From: DASUPK01 sp046732465
Lineage (GTDB): Bacteria; Actinomycetota; Thermoleophilia; Solirubrobacterales; 70-9
Assembly (NCBI GenBank): GCA_046732465.1
Contig: JBKPND010000092.1
Span: 1 to 45,182 of the forward strand
Length of the DNA stretch: 45,182 nucleotides
Direction of reading: 5' to 3'
The notes below the pieces were generated by a model. That model made no database searches. It saw only the letters and a list, made by a program, of their open reading frames with translations, and had not been told where the DNA came from. The translations under genes were made by a program, and so were the position numbers. Shown here piece by piece: positions 14,243-22,193 of this stretch. Position 1 is the stretch's first letter. Every line of letters starts with the position of its first letter.

Positions 14243-15331
14243 ATGACAACCCAGATCAGAAGTTCATTCCGCAGGCGGCCGCTTACGCGGATCGCAGCGG
14301 TCGCGGCAGTCGGAGCAGTCGCCGTCACCGGCCTCACCGCTGCCGCCCATTCGAGCGCAAACCACAAGAGCCACAAGAGCCACAAGAGCCACAAGGCGAG
14401 CCACAGGGTGGAAGGCGTTCGCGCCGACCTCAAGCGCGGCACGCTGCGCGTCCGCGGCAGTAACGGCGGACAGCGCGTCGCTCTTCGCCTGAAGGCCGGC
14501 GATCCGAGCCGGATCCAGGTTGACGCCGGCGACAACGGCTCCGCCGACTTCACCTTCGATCGCGCTGACGTCCAGGCGATCACTGTGAGGATGGGCTACG
14601 GCAACGACTCCGCCCGGGTCGACGACGCCAACGGCGCCTTCACCGACTCGATCCCGACCACGATCGCCGGCGGTCCAGGCAACGACTCGCTCGAGGGCGG
14701 CCAGGTTCAGGTCGCGGCCGAGAACGAGACGTTCTACGGCGGCCCCGGCAACGATCTGGTCGACGGCGGCAAGGGTGCCGACACGGCCTACCTCGGTGCC
14801 GGCGGTGACACGTTCCGCTGGGACAACGGCGAGGGCTCGGACGTGGTCGAGGGCCAGGAGGGCACCGACACGCTGGAGTTCAACGGCGCCCCGGGCGGTG
14901 AGGACGTGACGCTGTCGGCGAACGGAGGAAGGCTGACCTTCTTCCGCGTCCAGGGCAACGTCACGATCGACACCGACGATGTCGAGATCGTCGACGACAA
15001 CCCCATCGACGGGGCCGACAACGTCACCGTCAACGACCTGACGGGGACCGATGTCACGCAGACGAACATCGACCTCGCGTTTGCCGCCGGCAGCAGCTTC
15101 TCCGACGGCATCATCGACAACGTGACGGTCAACGCCACCGACGGCGACGACAACCTCGCGATCGTCGGCAATGGCGCGGGAGCGGATGTGACCGGCCTGG
15201 CCACGGCCGTCTCGGTCACACATGCCGACCCGAACGACACCCTCTCCGTCAACACGCTCGCGGGCACGGATCACGTGACCACCGCCGGCGCGTTCGGAAT
15301 GCAGGTGCTGGTCGACGGCCTGGCTGTCTAG
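14243..15331 (+). CDS. Exported RTX-like calcium-binding repeat protein
   Basis: A 362-aa secreted protein. The N-terminus FRRRPLTRIAAVAAVGAVAV is a signal peptide with consecutive arginines. It is followed by an unusual basic stretch with HKS repeated (residues about 41-51, from a 9-bp DNA repeat). Hemolysin-type nonapeptides follow: GGPGNDSLEGG, GGPGNDLVDGGKGADTAYL and GAGGDTF, which in RTX proteins bind calcium outside the cell. The rest is Asp/Thr/Val-rich beta structure. No catalytic domain is evident, so a surface or matrix protein is likely. It diverges from the LuxR gene, 123 bases apart. Confidence 0.8.
   Translation: MTTQIRSSFRRRPLTRIAAVAAVGAVAVTGLTAAAHSSANHKSHKSHKSHKASHRVEGVRADLKRGTLRVRGSNGGQRVALRLKAGDPSRIQVDAGDNGSADFTFDRADVQAITVRMGYGNDSARVDDANGAFTDSIPTTIAGGPGNDSLEGGQVQVAAENETFYGGPGNDLVDGGKGADTAYLGAGGDTFRWDNGEGSDVVEGQEGTDTLEFNGAPGGEDVTLSANGGRLTFFRVQGNVTIDTDDVEIVDDNPIDGADNVTVNDLTGTDVTQTNIDLAFAAGSSFSDGIIDNVTVNATDGDDNLAIVGNGAGADVTGLATAVSVTHADPNDTLSVNTLAGTDHVTTAGAFGMQVLVDGLAV
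14362..14394 (+). repeat. 9-bp tandem repeat (CCACAAGAG)
   Basis: Three exact copies of CCACAAGAG (14362-14388) and a partial fourth encode the repeated His-Lys-Ser tripeptide behind the signal peptide of the RTX-like protein. Such repeats change length easily by replication slippage. Confidence 0.85.
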
Positions 15332-15361
15332 CGACTGGCCGTCTGGCCGACTGGAGCTGGC

Positions 15362-15387
15362 GGGCCCCGGCCGCAGAGCCGGGGCCC
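15362..15387 (+). terminator. Strong GC hairpin after the RTX-like gene
   Basis: GGGCCCCGGC (15362-15371), a 6-base loop, then GCCGGGGCCC (15378-15387): a perfect 10-bp stem 31 bases after the stop codon. No T-tract follows. It probably ends or pauses transcription of the RTX-like gene. Confidence 0.6.
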
Positions 15388-15436
15388 CGCTCCTTCCAAG
15401 ACTTTCGAAATCTCACCCAACCCAAAGGAGCTCGGC

Positions 15437-15790
15437 ATGACTCGCGCCTGGGATCACCTTCACTCCCACGGGCGGCGACCCACGCACGCAGTCGAGGGGG
15501 TTGGAGCTCAAGAGGCCCTAGCCAGGATGCGTGTGTCCGACACCGTCGACACCCTGATCCTCGACCTCCTCGAGTGGATTGGCCCCACCACCCGCCCCTA
15601 CGCCGAGGTGCTGGAGGCGTGGCGGACGTCGTGTCCGCGTCTACCGGTATGGGAAGACGCCAACGACCGAGGCTTCATCGTCCGTCATCGCGCGCGGGGA
15701 CGCGGCACTCTCGTTTCAGTGTCCGCCGCCGGCGCGGAGCATCTGCGGAAGCACCGCCAACGTCCCCGCACTGACGGCCGACCGCGATGA
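15437..15790 (+). CDS. Small protein with winged-helix-like region, unknown function
   Basis: 117 aa, not assigned to a named family. The core (residues about 32-105: VSDTVDTLILDLLEWIG, RPYAEVLEAWRTSCPRLPVW, EDANDRGFI, then VSAAGAEHLRKH) looks like a compact winged-helix DNA-binding fold ending in the V-T/S-x-x-G-x-x-x-L pattern of such proteins. The stretch RPYAEV..AWRTSCPRLPVWEDA looks strongly conserved. The ATG at 15437 has a good ribosome binding site (AAAGGAG, 15424-15430). The stop overlaps the dehydrogenase start (ATGA at 15787), so the two are co-translated. Confidence 0.65.
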   Translation: MTRAWDHLHSHGRRPTHAVEGVGAQEALARMRVSDTVDTLILDLLEWIGPTTRPYAEVLEAWRTSCPRLPVWEDANDRGFIVRHRARGRGTLVSVSAAGAEHLRKHRQRPRTDGRPR

Positions 15791-16779
15791 AGATCTCCAT
15801 CCTCGACGACTACCACGACACGCTGCGCACGCTCGACTGCTTCACGAAGCTGTCGCGGCACGACGTCGAGGTCTGGAACGATCATGTCCAGGACGTCGAC
15901 GCGCTCGCCGAGCGATTGCGCGAGACCGAGGTGCTCGTGCTCATTCGCGAGCGCACCGAGATCCGCGAGCCGCTCCTCCGACGGCTGCCGGAGCTCCGGC
16001 TGATCAGCCAGCGCAGTGTCTACCCGCACATCGACGTCGACGCCTGCACCGAGCTCGGGGTGGTCCTCTCTTCGAGCCTGCATCCGGGGACGCCCTCGTA
16101 CGCCGCGGCGGAGCTCACCTGGGCGCTCGTGCTCGCGGCGATGCGTCAGCTGCCCCAGCAGGTCGCGGCGTTGGGGGCGGGGAGGTGGCAGGTCGGCGTC
16201 GGCCACACGCTCCGCAGTAAGACGCTCGGGATCTACGGCTACGGCCGAATCGGCAGCGTGGTCGCGGCCTACGGGAGGGCGTTCGGGATGAATGTCCAGG
16301 TGTTGGCCGGCAGTGACTCCCGCGAGCGCGTGCGGAGCGACGGCTACATCGTGGCGCCCAGCAAGGAGGCGTTCTTCTCGGAGTGCGATGTGCTCTCGCT
16401 CCACCTGCGCCTGGTGGACGCCACCCGCGGCATCGTCACGGCGGGCGACCTGGTCCGCATGAAGCCGGGGGCGCTGCTCGTCAACACCAGCCGAGCCCGA
16501 CTCATCGCGCCGGGCGCGTTGGTCGCCGCGCTCAGGAGCGGGCGTCCGGGGATGGCCGCGGTCGATGTCTACGAAGAGGAGCCCCTGGTCGACGCGCACC
16601 ATCATCCGCTGCTCGCCATGGAGAACGTGGTCTGCACGCCGCACATCGGCTACGTCACGCGCGACGAGTACGAGCTGCAGTTCTCTGAGGTTTTCGATCA
16701 GATCGTGGCGTACGCGGAGGGCACGCCGATCAACGTCGTGAATCCGCGTGCGCTGGAGCCCGGGGGCCCGCGCCGTTAG
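15787..16779 (+). CDS. D-2-hydroxyacid dehydrogenase family protein
   Basis: A 330-aa NAD(P)-dependent oxidoreductase that interconverts a 2-hydroxyacid and a 2-ketoacid. The Rossmann fingerprint GIYGYGRIG is at about residues 150-158. The catalytic residues are the Arg in VNTSRA, the Glu in DVYEEEP and the His in TPHIGY. The catalytic domain opens with MKISILDDYHD, typical of the phosphoglycerate-dehydrogenase-like subgroup. It is translationally coupled to the small 117-aa protein and is the last gene before tRNA-Phe, so it lies at the island edge. The substrate cannot be assigned. Confidence 0.9.
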   Translation: MKISILDDYHDTLRTLDCFTKLSRHDVEVWNDHVQDVDALAERLRETEVLVLIRERTEIREPLLRRLPELRLISQRSVYPHIDVDACTELGVVLSSSLHPGTPSYAAAELTWALVLAAMRQLPQQVAALGAGRWQVGVGHTLRSKTLGIYGYGRIGSVVAAYGRAFGMNVQVLAGSDSRERVRSDGYIVAPSKEAFFSECDVLSLHLRLVDATRGIVTAGDLVRMKPGALLVNTSRARLIAPGALVAALRSGRPGMAAVDVYEEEPLVDAHHHPLLAMENVVCTPHIGYVTRDEYELQFSEVFDQIVAYAEGTPINVVNPRALEPGGPRR

Positions 16780-16839
16780 TGCTTGCCACGTTGCCGCTGG
16801 CTGACCTCAGAACACGGCCCGATTGGCAGGAGGTTTGAA

Positions 16840-16912
16840 TGGCGAGGGCCAGAATCGAACTGGCGACACCACGATTTTCAGTCGTGTGCTCTACCAACTG
16901 AGCTACCTCGCC
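16840..16912 (-). tRNA. tRNA-Phe (GAA)
   Basis: 73 bases fold as a complete tRNA. Acceptor GGCGAGG pairs with CCTCGCC, discriminator A. The D-arm is GCTC-AGTTGGTA-GAGC, the anticodon arm CACGA-CTGAAAA-TCGTG with anticodon GAA, the variable loop GTGTC, and the T-arm GCCAG-TTCGATT-CTGGC. CCA is not encoded. Its 3' 45 bases are duplicated exactly at 9401-9445, marking this gene as the likely integration site of the neighbouring island. Confidence 0.97.
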
Positions 16913-16963
16913 GGGGGGCGCAAAGGCTAGCGAGCGCCGCCCCGAGGCCAGTGAGCCGCATAA

Positions 16964-16982
16964 CTAACTGTCAGTCAGTTAG
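16964..16982. promoter_or_regulatory. Palindromic operator in front of the TetR gene
   Basis: CTAACTG-TCAGT-CAGTTAG is a perfect 7-5-7 inverted repeat that ends 12 bases before the TetR start codon. The position and form are typical of TetR self-regulation. It is also 52 bases upstream of the divergent tRNA-Phe gene. Confidence 0.72.
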
Positions 16983-16994
16983 GGTGCCGGCCCC

Positions 16995-17627
16995 ATGAAG
17001 GCAGCAGTCAAGGCGAAGGGTCGGCGGAGCCGCATGTCGCGCGCCGAGCGCGAGGAGCTGATCCTGGACGCGGCGCAGAAGGCGTTCGCGGAGTCCGACT
17101 TCCGCTCCGTCCCAATGGAGGCGATCGCCGAGCGGAGCGGCGTGACCAAGGCCCTGCTCTACCAGTACTTCGGCTCCAAGGACCGGCTCTATGAGCTCTG
17201 CGTCGAGAGGGCGCGGGCCCGGCTCTTCGATGAGCTCGAGCGGCGAGTCGAGGAGGCCGACCCGGGCTGGGAGAAGCTGCGCGTCTTCGTCGAGCACTAC
17301 TTCGACTATCTGGAGGCCAACCGGAACACCTCCTGGCTCCTCTACGGGGAGGCCTCGCGCGCGGTCGTCGACGACATGCGGGAGCGAAACGTCCGGTCGG
17401 TGGCCCGGATCTTCACGAAGGCGGCCGAGCAGGCCGGGCGCGTACCGGACCCGGTGGGGATACAGGTGCTGGCCCAGGGCCTGGTCGGAGCGGGCGAGCA
17501 GATCGGCCGTTGGTGGATCGGACAGCGGAAGGTCTCGAAGGAGGAGGCGGTCCGGCGCTTCATGTCGTACTCCCGAGGCACGGTCGCGGTCAGCTTCGCG
17601 GCGATGGACCTGAAGGGGCGGAAGTGA
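16995..17627 (+). CDS. TetR family transcriptional regulator
   Basis: A 210-aa regulator. The N-terminal DNA-binding domain contains ILDAAQKAFAESDFRSVPME, then AIAERSGVTKALLYQYFGSK (residues about 24-64), the canonical TetR helix-turn-helix. The remaining two thirds are helical ligand-binding domain. It should bind the palindrome at 16964-16982 and repress itself. Its stop overlaps the GTG of the next gene (GTGA at 17624), so the secreted GH94-like enzyme is made from the same message and is presumably under its control. The ligand is unknown. Confidence 0.93.
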   Translation: MKAAVKAKGRRSRMSRAEREELILDAAQKAFAESDFRSVPMEAIAERSGVTKALLYQYFGSKDRLYELCVERARARLFDELERRVEEADPGWEKLRVFVEHYFDYLEANRNTSWLLYGEASRAVVDDMRERNVRSVARIFTKAAEQAGRVPDPVGIQVLAQGLVGAGEQIGRWWIGQRKVSKEEAVRRFMSYSRGTVAVSFAAMDLKGRK

Positions 17628-20275
17628 GGGCGCGCCTCGCGACCGCCCTGGCGCTGGCGGTCGTGGTCGCCGTCTCGGCCGGACTCGTTCCATCTGCGCT
17701 GGGAGCGGGGCCGGCCCCGCTCTCCGCCGAGCGCGCGCTGCCGGACCTCTCGGCTCGCTACGGGAGCGGCTCCTTCGGCCGCTGGGGCGTGGACCGCTTC
17801 GGGCTGCCCGCCTACGCCTACACGATCGACCCGGCCACGGCCCCGCAGGCGCACCAGAGCGAGCTCGACGGCAGCACCGACGCCTGGCATCAGCTCGGCA
17901 ACGACTACCTGGTCGCGGACGCCCATAACGAGGGCTACGTCCAGCTCTGGAGCCAGGCTCGCGCTTACCAGTGGATCAACCGCTACGATCCGGACGCCGG
18001 GCACTACGCCGGCGGATACGGATACCTGCGGATCGGCGACCGCACGATCAGCACGCTCTACGCGGACCGGCCCGCCGGGGCGCGCACGGCGCGCAACTTC
18101 GGCTCCGGCTACTTCCACCGGCGCACGGCGTCGAAGCCGGTGGCGATCGATGAGAACGTCTACGCGCCGTTCGGCGACGCGCCTCTGCTCCTGCACGACG
18201 TCACGATCAAGAACACCTCGCACCGCAGGCTGCGCGCCAGCTGGGTCGAGTACTGGGACGTGAACCCCTACGACCAGTACCGGGCCACGCCCCTCGGCCT
18301 GGGGTCGCCGCAGTTCTCGAAGCGGAACCGCACCCTTTCGGTTGGCGAGGCTCCGGACGGCGTCGACCCGAGCCCGCACTCGGTCTTCGCGGCGGCGCTG
18401 CGCGGCCGGGTTCGCGGTTGGGAGACGAACGGCACGGCATTCTTCGGGGCCGGCGGCCGGGCCAACCCCAGCGAGGTCGCGGCGGGCGGCCTCGGCAAGT
18501 CGCTCGCGCCGCCGGTCGCCGAGGGCCAGACCGGTTCGACGATCTTCGCGCTCCGCTCGCCGGTCAACCTCCGGCCGGGCCAGTCGGTGACCCTCCGCTA
18601 CGCCTACGGCACGGCGCACGCCAAGCAGATCCCGCACATCGTCGCCCGCTGGCGGCAGGCCAGGTCGCCGTTCGGCCGCAGCCAGCAGGCTTGGGGTCGC
18701 TGGGTGCCCCGCGCGAGCTTCTCGCGGCACAACGGCTGGCTCTCCAGGGAGCTCGCCTGGGACGCGTACATGCTGCGTTCGGGTGCGACCTTCCAGGAGT
18801 CCTGCGGCCACCACATCGTCTCCCAGGGCGGCTACTACCAGTACGACTTCGGCTGGCAGGCGGCGTATCGCGACCCGCTCCAGCACGTCCTACCGCTGAT
18901 CTACGCCGCTCCCGAGCTGGCGAGGGAGGTTCTCCGCTACTCCGCCCAGGAGCAGGATCGGGCCAGCGGAGAGATCCCCTACTCGATGGGCGAGATGTGC
19001 CGCCCCCTTCCTCAAGGGACGTCGAACGACCTCGACCTCTGGCTGCTCTGGACCGCCGCCGAGTACGGCCTGGCCAGCCGCGATCTCTCCTTCTTCAACG
19101 AGAAGCTCGGCTGGCGAGACGGCGGCACCTCGACCCTGTGGAGGCACCTGGTCCGGGCCTTCACCCATCAGGAGAGCCTGCGCGGGCCCCACGGCGGCTA
19201 CCTGACCACGGGCACCAACGGTGACTGGTCGGATCTCTCCACGGACCTCCTCGGGATGACCGAGTCGACCCTGGTCACGGCCCAGGCCGCCTACATCTAC
19301 CCGCGCCTCGCCGAGCTGGCGGCCGCCCGCGGCGCCAAGGGCTTCGCGCGGAAGCTGCGCGCCGCCGCGGCGCAGGACCGGGCCGCCCTCGCGACGCAGT
19401 GGACGGGAGGGGGCTGGTACTCGCGCGGCTACGCCGGCGACACGCAAATCGGCACGGGGGCGATCTTCGGCGAGCCGCAGCCGTGGGCGCTGCTCGATCA
19501 CGCCCCGAGCCGGTCGCAGGCCCGGACGCTGGTCGCCAACATCCGGCGCTTCCTGACCGGCGTCGGGGCGCCGCCGGACCTCCATGGACCGGCCCAGATC
19601 GGCTCCTCCCAGTCCCCCGCGCGGAACGACCCGCTGGTCACCGAACGGACCTTCGCGGGCCTCAGCCCGAACAACGCCGTATTCCCGGGCGGGGCCTGGT
19701 ACTCCGTCAACGGCTGGCTGGTGATGGGTCTCGCGGAGATGGCCGGGACCGTCCCGCACGCCCGCGCCTACGCCTTCGACGAGCTCCGCCGAAACACCCT
19801 GGCGGCGCACGCGCACGCCTACCCCGACCACTGGAACGGCGTGCTCTCGGTGGACGACATCTGTTACGCGTACTACGAGACCGATCCCTCACGTTGTGGG
19901 ATCGGCTTCACCACCAAATACGACACGCAGATCATGCATCAGCCGGCGTGGAGCCTGTTCGACACGATCACGCTCGCCGGCCTTCACCCGACCCGATCCG
20001 GATACCGGATCGATCCGCAGCTGCCACTGCGGAGCTTCTCGCTGCGGCTGACGCGGGCGGGAGTCGCCTACTCGCGGGGCCTCGCGCGCGGCTACGTGCG
20101 GCCGGCGGGCCACCGGATCATGAAGATGTCGGTCTCGCTGCCCTCCGGCGGCGGAAAGGTCAATGCTTTCGTCGACGGTGATCCGGTGCCGGTCAAGTTG
20201 AAGAAGGGTGTGGCCCACTTCGCCGTTCGCGCGGATGGCGGAAAACCGGTCGACTGGGCCGTCGTGCGCGGCTGA
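17624..20275 (+). CDS. Secreted GH94-like (alpha/alpha)6-barrel carbohydrate enzyme
   Basis: 883 aa with a clear signal peptide (LATALALAVVVAVSAGLVPS, then ALGAGPA). Residues about 50-360 are beta-rich (GSFGRWGVDRFGLPAYAYTI; LLLHDVTIKNTSHRRLRASW), like the N-terminal sandwich of GH94 and GT36-type phosphorylases. About 400-780 are the helical barrel (GGYYQYDFGWQAAYRDPLQH). The segment GTNGDWSDLSTD with D534 and D537 aligns by eye with the GDWNDG loop that holds the catalytic Asp in GH94. GH94 phosphorylases are usually cytoplasmic, so an exported form may be a hydrolase or a novel activity. A short beta domain ends the protein. Co-translated with TetR. Confidence 0.68.
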   Translation: MRARLATALALAVVVAVSAGLVPSALGAGPAPLSAERALPDLSARYGSGSFGRWGVDRFGLPAYAYTIDPATAPQAHQSELDGSTDAWHQLGNDYLVADAHNEGYVQLWSQARAYQWINRYDPDAGHYAGGYGYLRIGDRTISTLYADRPAGARTARNFGSGYFHRRTASKPVAIDENVYAPFGDAPLLLHDVTIKNTSHRRLRASWVEYWDVNPYDQYRATPLGLGSPQFSKRNRTLSVGEAPDGVDPSPHSVFAAALRGRVRGWETNGTAFFGAGGRANPSEVAAGGLGKSLAPPVAEGQTGSTIFALRSPVNLRPGQSVTLRYAYGTAHAKQIPHIVARWRQARSPFGRSQQAWGRWVPRASFSRHNGWLSRELAWDAYMLRSGATFQESCGHHIVSQGGYYQYDFGWQAAYRDPLQHVLPLIYAAPELAREVLRYSAQEQDRASGEIPYSMGEMCRPLPQGTSNDLDLWLLWTAAEYGLASRDLSFFNEKLGWRDGGTSTLWRHLVRAFTHQESLRGPHGGYLTTGTNGDWSDLSTDLLGMTESTLVTAQAAYIYPRLAELAAARGAKGFARKLRAAAAQDRAALATQWTGGGWYSRGYAGDTQIGTGAIFGEPQPWALLDHAPSRSQARTLVANIRRFLTGVGAPPDLHGPAQIGSSQSPARNDPLVTERTFAGLSPNNAVFPGGAWYSVNGWLVMGLAEMAGTVPHARAYAFDELRRNTLAAHAHAYPDHWNGVLSVDDICYAYYETDPSRCGIGFTTKYDTQIMHQPAWSLFDTITLAGLHPTRSGYRIDPQLPLRSFSLRLTRAGVAYSRGLARGYVRPAGHRIMKMSVSLPSGGGKVNAFVDGDPVPVKLKKGVAHFAVRADGGKPVDWAVVRG

Positions 20276-20324
20276 GCCTGATCCGCGCCTCGACCGCGTT
20301 GCTCGCGAAGCTAGCGTTCGTCCC

Positions 20325-21395
20325 GTGAGGCGGAGCATCGTCGCGGTCGGCGCAGCGGTTCTCGTTGCCGCCTCGGTCTCCGGCGCGGCCGAGCAGCCGC
20401 CGGAGCCGATCCAGACGGGGATACCCGGCCCTCAATTCGGCACCGTCCGCACCGGCCCGTTCTCACCGACGAGCGTGCGCACCGGCTACCGCCCGCTCGG
20501 GCCGGAGGCGCCGATCTGGGCCCAGCGCCTCTACCGCCGCTCCGTTCGGGCTCTGGTCGCCCTCACCGATCCGCGGAGCGGCGCGATGATCGCCGGCGAG
20601 CGCGACGGCTGGGACTACGTCTGGCCGCGCGACGCGGCCGCCGGGGCGATCGCGCTCGAGGCGGCGGGTTTGGACGCGGAGGCACACCGAGTGGTCGGCT
20701 TCCTCGAGGGCCTGGACGTCCACGCCGCCGCCCGCTTTTACCCCGATGGCTCGCGGGTGCCGGGGCGAACTGCGGCTGGGGATGGGGAGGGGTGGATCGA
20801 GGCGGCGGAACGGGCCGTTCGAAGCGGGTCCGGAGAGTCCGTGGCGATTAGCGGTCGATATACGACTACAGATCGCCACGAACCCCTTGATTGGCGGGAC
20901 CGCCAGGACTACGGGGAGAACGTCACCGGCGACCTGCTCGGCAACGCGATCGCGTCCGGCGCCCCGGCCGCCGAGATCACGAGCAGCTTCAAGACGCCGC
21001 GCGGCCTGGTCAGAGATGGAGACAGCCGCGACCTGGACTCCGCTGCCGCCTGGGCGGTCACCCTCTTTCCCCAGCCGGGTTTGCGCGGAGCGATCAGGAG
21101 AACGCTTCTTGCGCTCACCCGCGAATCGACCCCCTACGGCATCCCACCAATGGAGGGCTGGACTCCCGGGGAGGTCTGGACCGCTCCGACCGCGTGGTCG
21201 GCCTGGGCGCTGGTCATGCTCGGCGAGACCCGGGCGGCGGACCGGCTGCTCGGAGAGCTGCGTCGCGCGGAGACGCTCCATGGGACCCTCCCCGAGCGGG
21301 TCGACGCGAGAGCCGGCGCGCCTACCTCGACCACACCGCTTGCCTGGTCACACGCCTTCGCGATCCTCGCGCTGCGCGCCCGATACCCGGGTTAG
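20325..21395 (+). CDS. Exported GH15-like glycosidase-fold protein
   Basis: A 356-aa protein from GTG 20325 with an N-terminal hydrophobic segment (SIVAVGAAVLVAASVSGAA), so exported or anchored. ERDGWDYVWPRDAAAGAIAL resembles the W-x-R-D substrate-binding loop of GH15 enzymes, and WTPGEVWTAPTAWSAWALVM resembles their C-terminal helices. It is much shorter than ordinary GH15 proteins (over 600 aa): the N-terminal beta domain is missing, leaving only the barrel. Catalytic Glu residues cannot be fixed with confidence. The start lies seven bases after TAGCGT (20312-20317), a possible own promoter. It follows the GH94-like gene by 49 bases. Confidence 0.65.
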   Translation: MRRSIVAVGAAVLVAASVSGAAEQPPEPIQTGIPGPQFGTVRTGPFSPTSVRTGYRPLGPEAPIWAQRLYRRSVRALVALTDPRSGAMIAGERDGWDYVWPRDAAAGAIALEAAGLDAEAHRVVGFLEGLDVHAAARFYPDGSRVPGRTAAGDGEGWIEAAERAVRSGSGESVAISGRYTTTDRHEPLDWRDRQDYGENVTGDLLGNAIASGAPAAEITSSFKTPRGLVRDGDSRDLDSAAAWAVTLFPQPGLRGAIRRTLLALTRESTPYGIPPMEGWTPGEVWTAPTAWSAWALVMLGETRAADRLLGELRRAETLHGTLPERVDARAGAPTSTTPLAWSHAFAILALRARYPG

Positions 21396-21401
21396 CGATG
21401 T

Positions 21402-22193
21402 TCAGAGCAGGTTGACCTGCTCACCGCGAACAACGGTCCGCAGGCGGTGTGCGAGGCCGGCGTCCTCGAACGCGCGGCGAAGATCGTCGGGCCCGAAGCT
21501 GAAGTGCGCCCAGCCCTCCTGGTGGATCGGCACGGTCGGCGCATCGCCGAGCAGCCGTGCCGCCTCGACGGCGGTATCGGGGGTCAGGGTGAGAAAGGCG
21601 TCCGGCCCCCAGACCTCCGGGACCTCGGCGCCGCCGCAGAAGAGCACCGCGGAGTCGATCGGCCCGTGCTCGGCGACGACCTCGCCCACGACGTCCACCG
21701 ATGCGTTGTCGCCGCTCACGTACACGGTCGGCTGGTCCTCGGCTCGCAGGACGAACCCGATCACCGGCCCGTTCTTCGGAGCGACCTCGGGCGGGCCGTG
21801 ATCGGCCCGGACGGCGACCACCTCCACCTGGCCCTCCGGGGCATCGAGCGCGACCGACTCCCCCGGCTCGAGGCCGGTCGCGTCGACCTCCAGCCGCTCC
21901 GCTCCCGCGCTGGTCGTGAGCACCCCCCCGGCCCGCGGCAGGAGGGCTCGTCCACCGTGGTCGAGGTTGTCCGAGTGGTGATCGTGCGAGATGAGCACGG
22001 CGTCGACCGGCTCGATCTCCTCCGCTGAAAGCGCGGGACCGGTGAGCTTGTGCAGGACCACCGGCGTTCCGGGTCGTGGGTAATCGCCCGGCGGATCGAA
22101 GGTCGGGTCCGTGAGCAGCCGCAACCCGCCGTAGACGATCAGCGCAGTCGGGCCGCCGATCAGCCGCAGGCTGGACGGAGTGGGCTCAGGCAT
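21402..22193 (-). CDS. MBL-fold metallohydrolase (UlaG/YtnP-like)
   Basis: 263 aa. The metallo-beta-lactamase metal-binding motif appears as SHDHHSDNLDH (H-x-H-x-D-like with a further His). Later candidate ligands are in YVSGDNA and IHQEGWAHF. The N-terminus RLIGGPTALIVYGGLRLLTD, followed by PTFD, is typical of the L-ascorbate-6-phosphate-lactonase-like branch, whose members act on varied phosphoesters and lactones. It is the last gene of the leftward folP-helicase operon. ATG 22193 overlaps the end of the upstream LOG-like gene by eight bases. Substrate unknown. Confidence 0.82.
   Translation of the reverse strand: MPEPTPSSLRLIGGPTALIVYGGLRLLTDPTFDPPGDYPRPGTPVVLHKLTGPALSAEEIEPVDAVLISHDHHSDNLDHGGRALLPRAGGVLTTSAGAERLEVDATGLEPGESVALDAPEGQVEVVAVRADHGPPEVAPKNGPVIGFVLRAEDQPTVYVSGDNASVDVVGEVVAEHGPIDSAVLFCGGAEVPEVWGPDAFLTLTPDTAVEAARLLGDAPTVPIHQEGWAHFSFGPDDLRRAFEDAGLAHRLRTVVRGEQVNLL

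Larger units (their letters stand above)
9401..16884. mobile_element. Putative tRNA-Phe-integrated genomic island (7.4 kb insert)
   Basis: The segment 9446-16839 (7,394 bp) is bracketed by 45-bp direct repeats of the tRNA-Phe 3' end, at 9401-9445 and 16840-16884. Inside are a leftward block (LuxR ATPase, two tiny ORFs, YWTD-repeat protein) and a rightward block (RTX-like protein, unknown small protein, 2-hydroxyacid dehydrogenase). I see no integrase, excisionase or transposase, so it would be a decayed or passively mobilised island. An old tRNA duplication unrelated to integration remains possible. Confidence 0.6.

Noticed and set aside
14362..14400. Possible CRISPR-like direct repeats
   Set aside because: The 9-bp units are adjacent without spacers and lie in frame in a coding sequence.
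9446..16839. Prophage or known defence island
   Set aside because: No structural phage genes, nucleases, toxin-antitoxin pairs or recombinases are recognisable. Only the tRNA duplication supports mobility.
16783..16998. Plus-strand frame over the complete tRNA-Phe
   Set aside because: The DNA is a perfect tRNA gene; the open frame is accidental.
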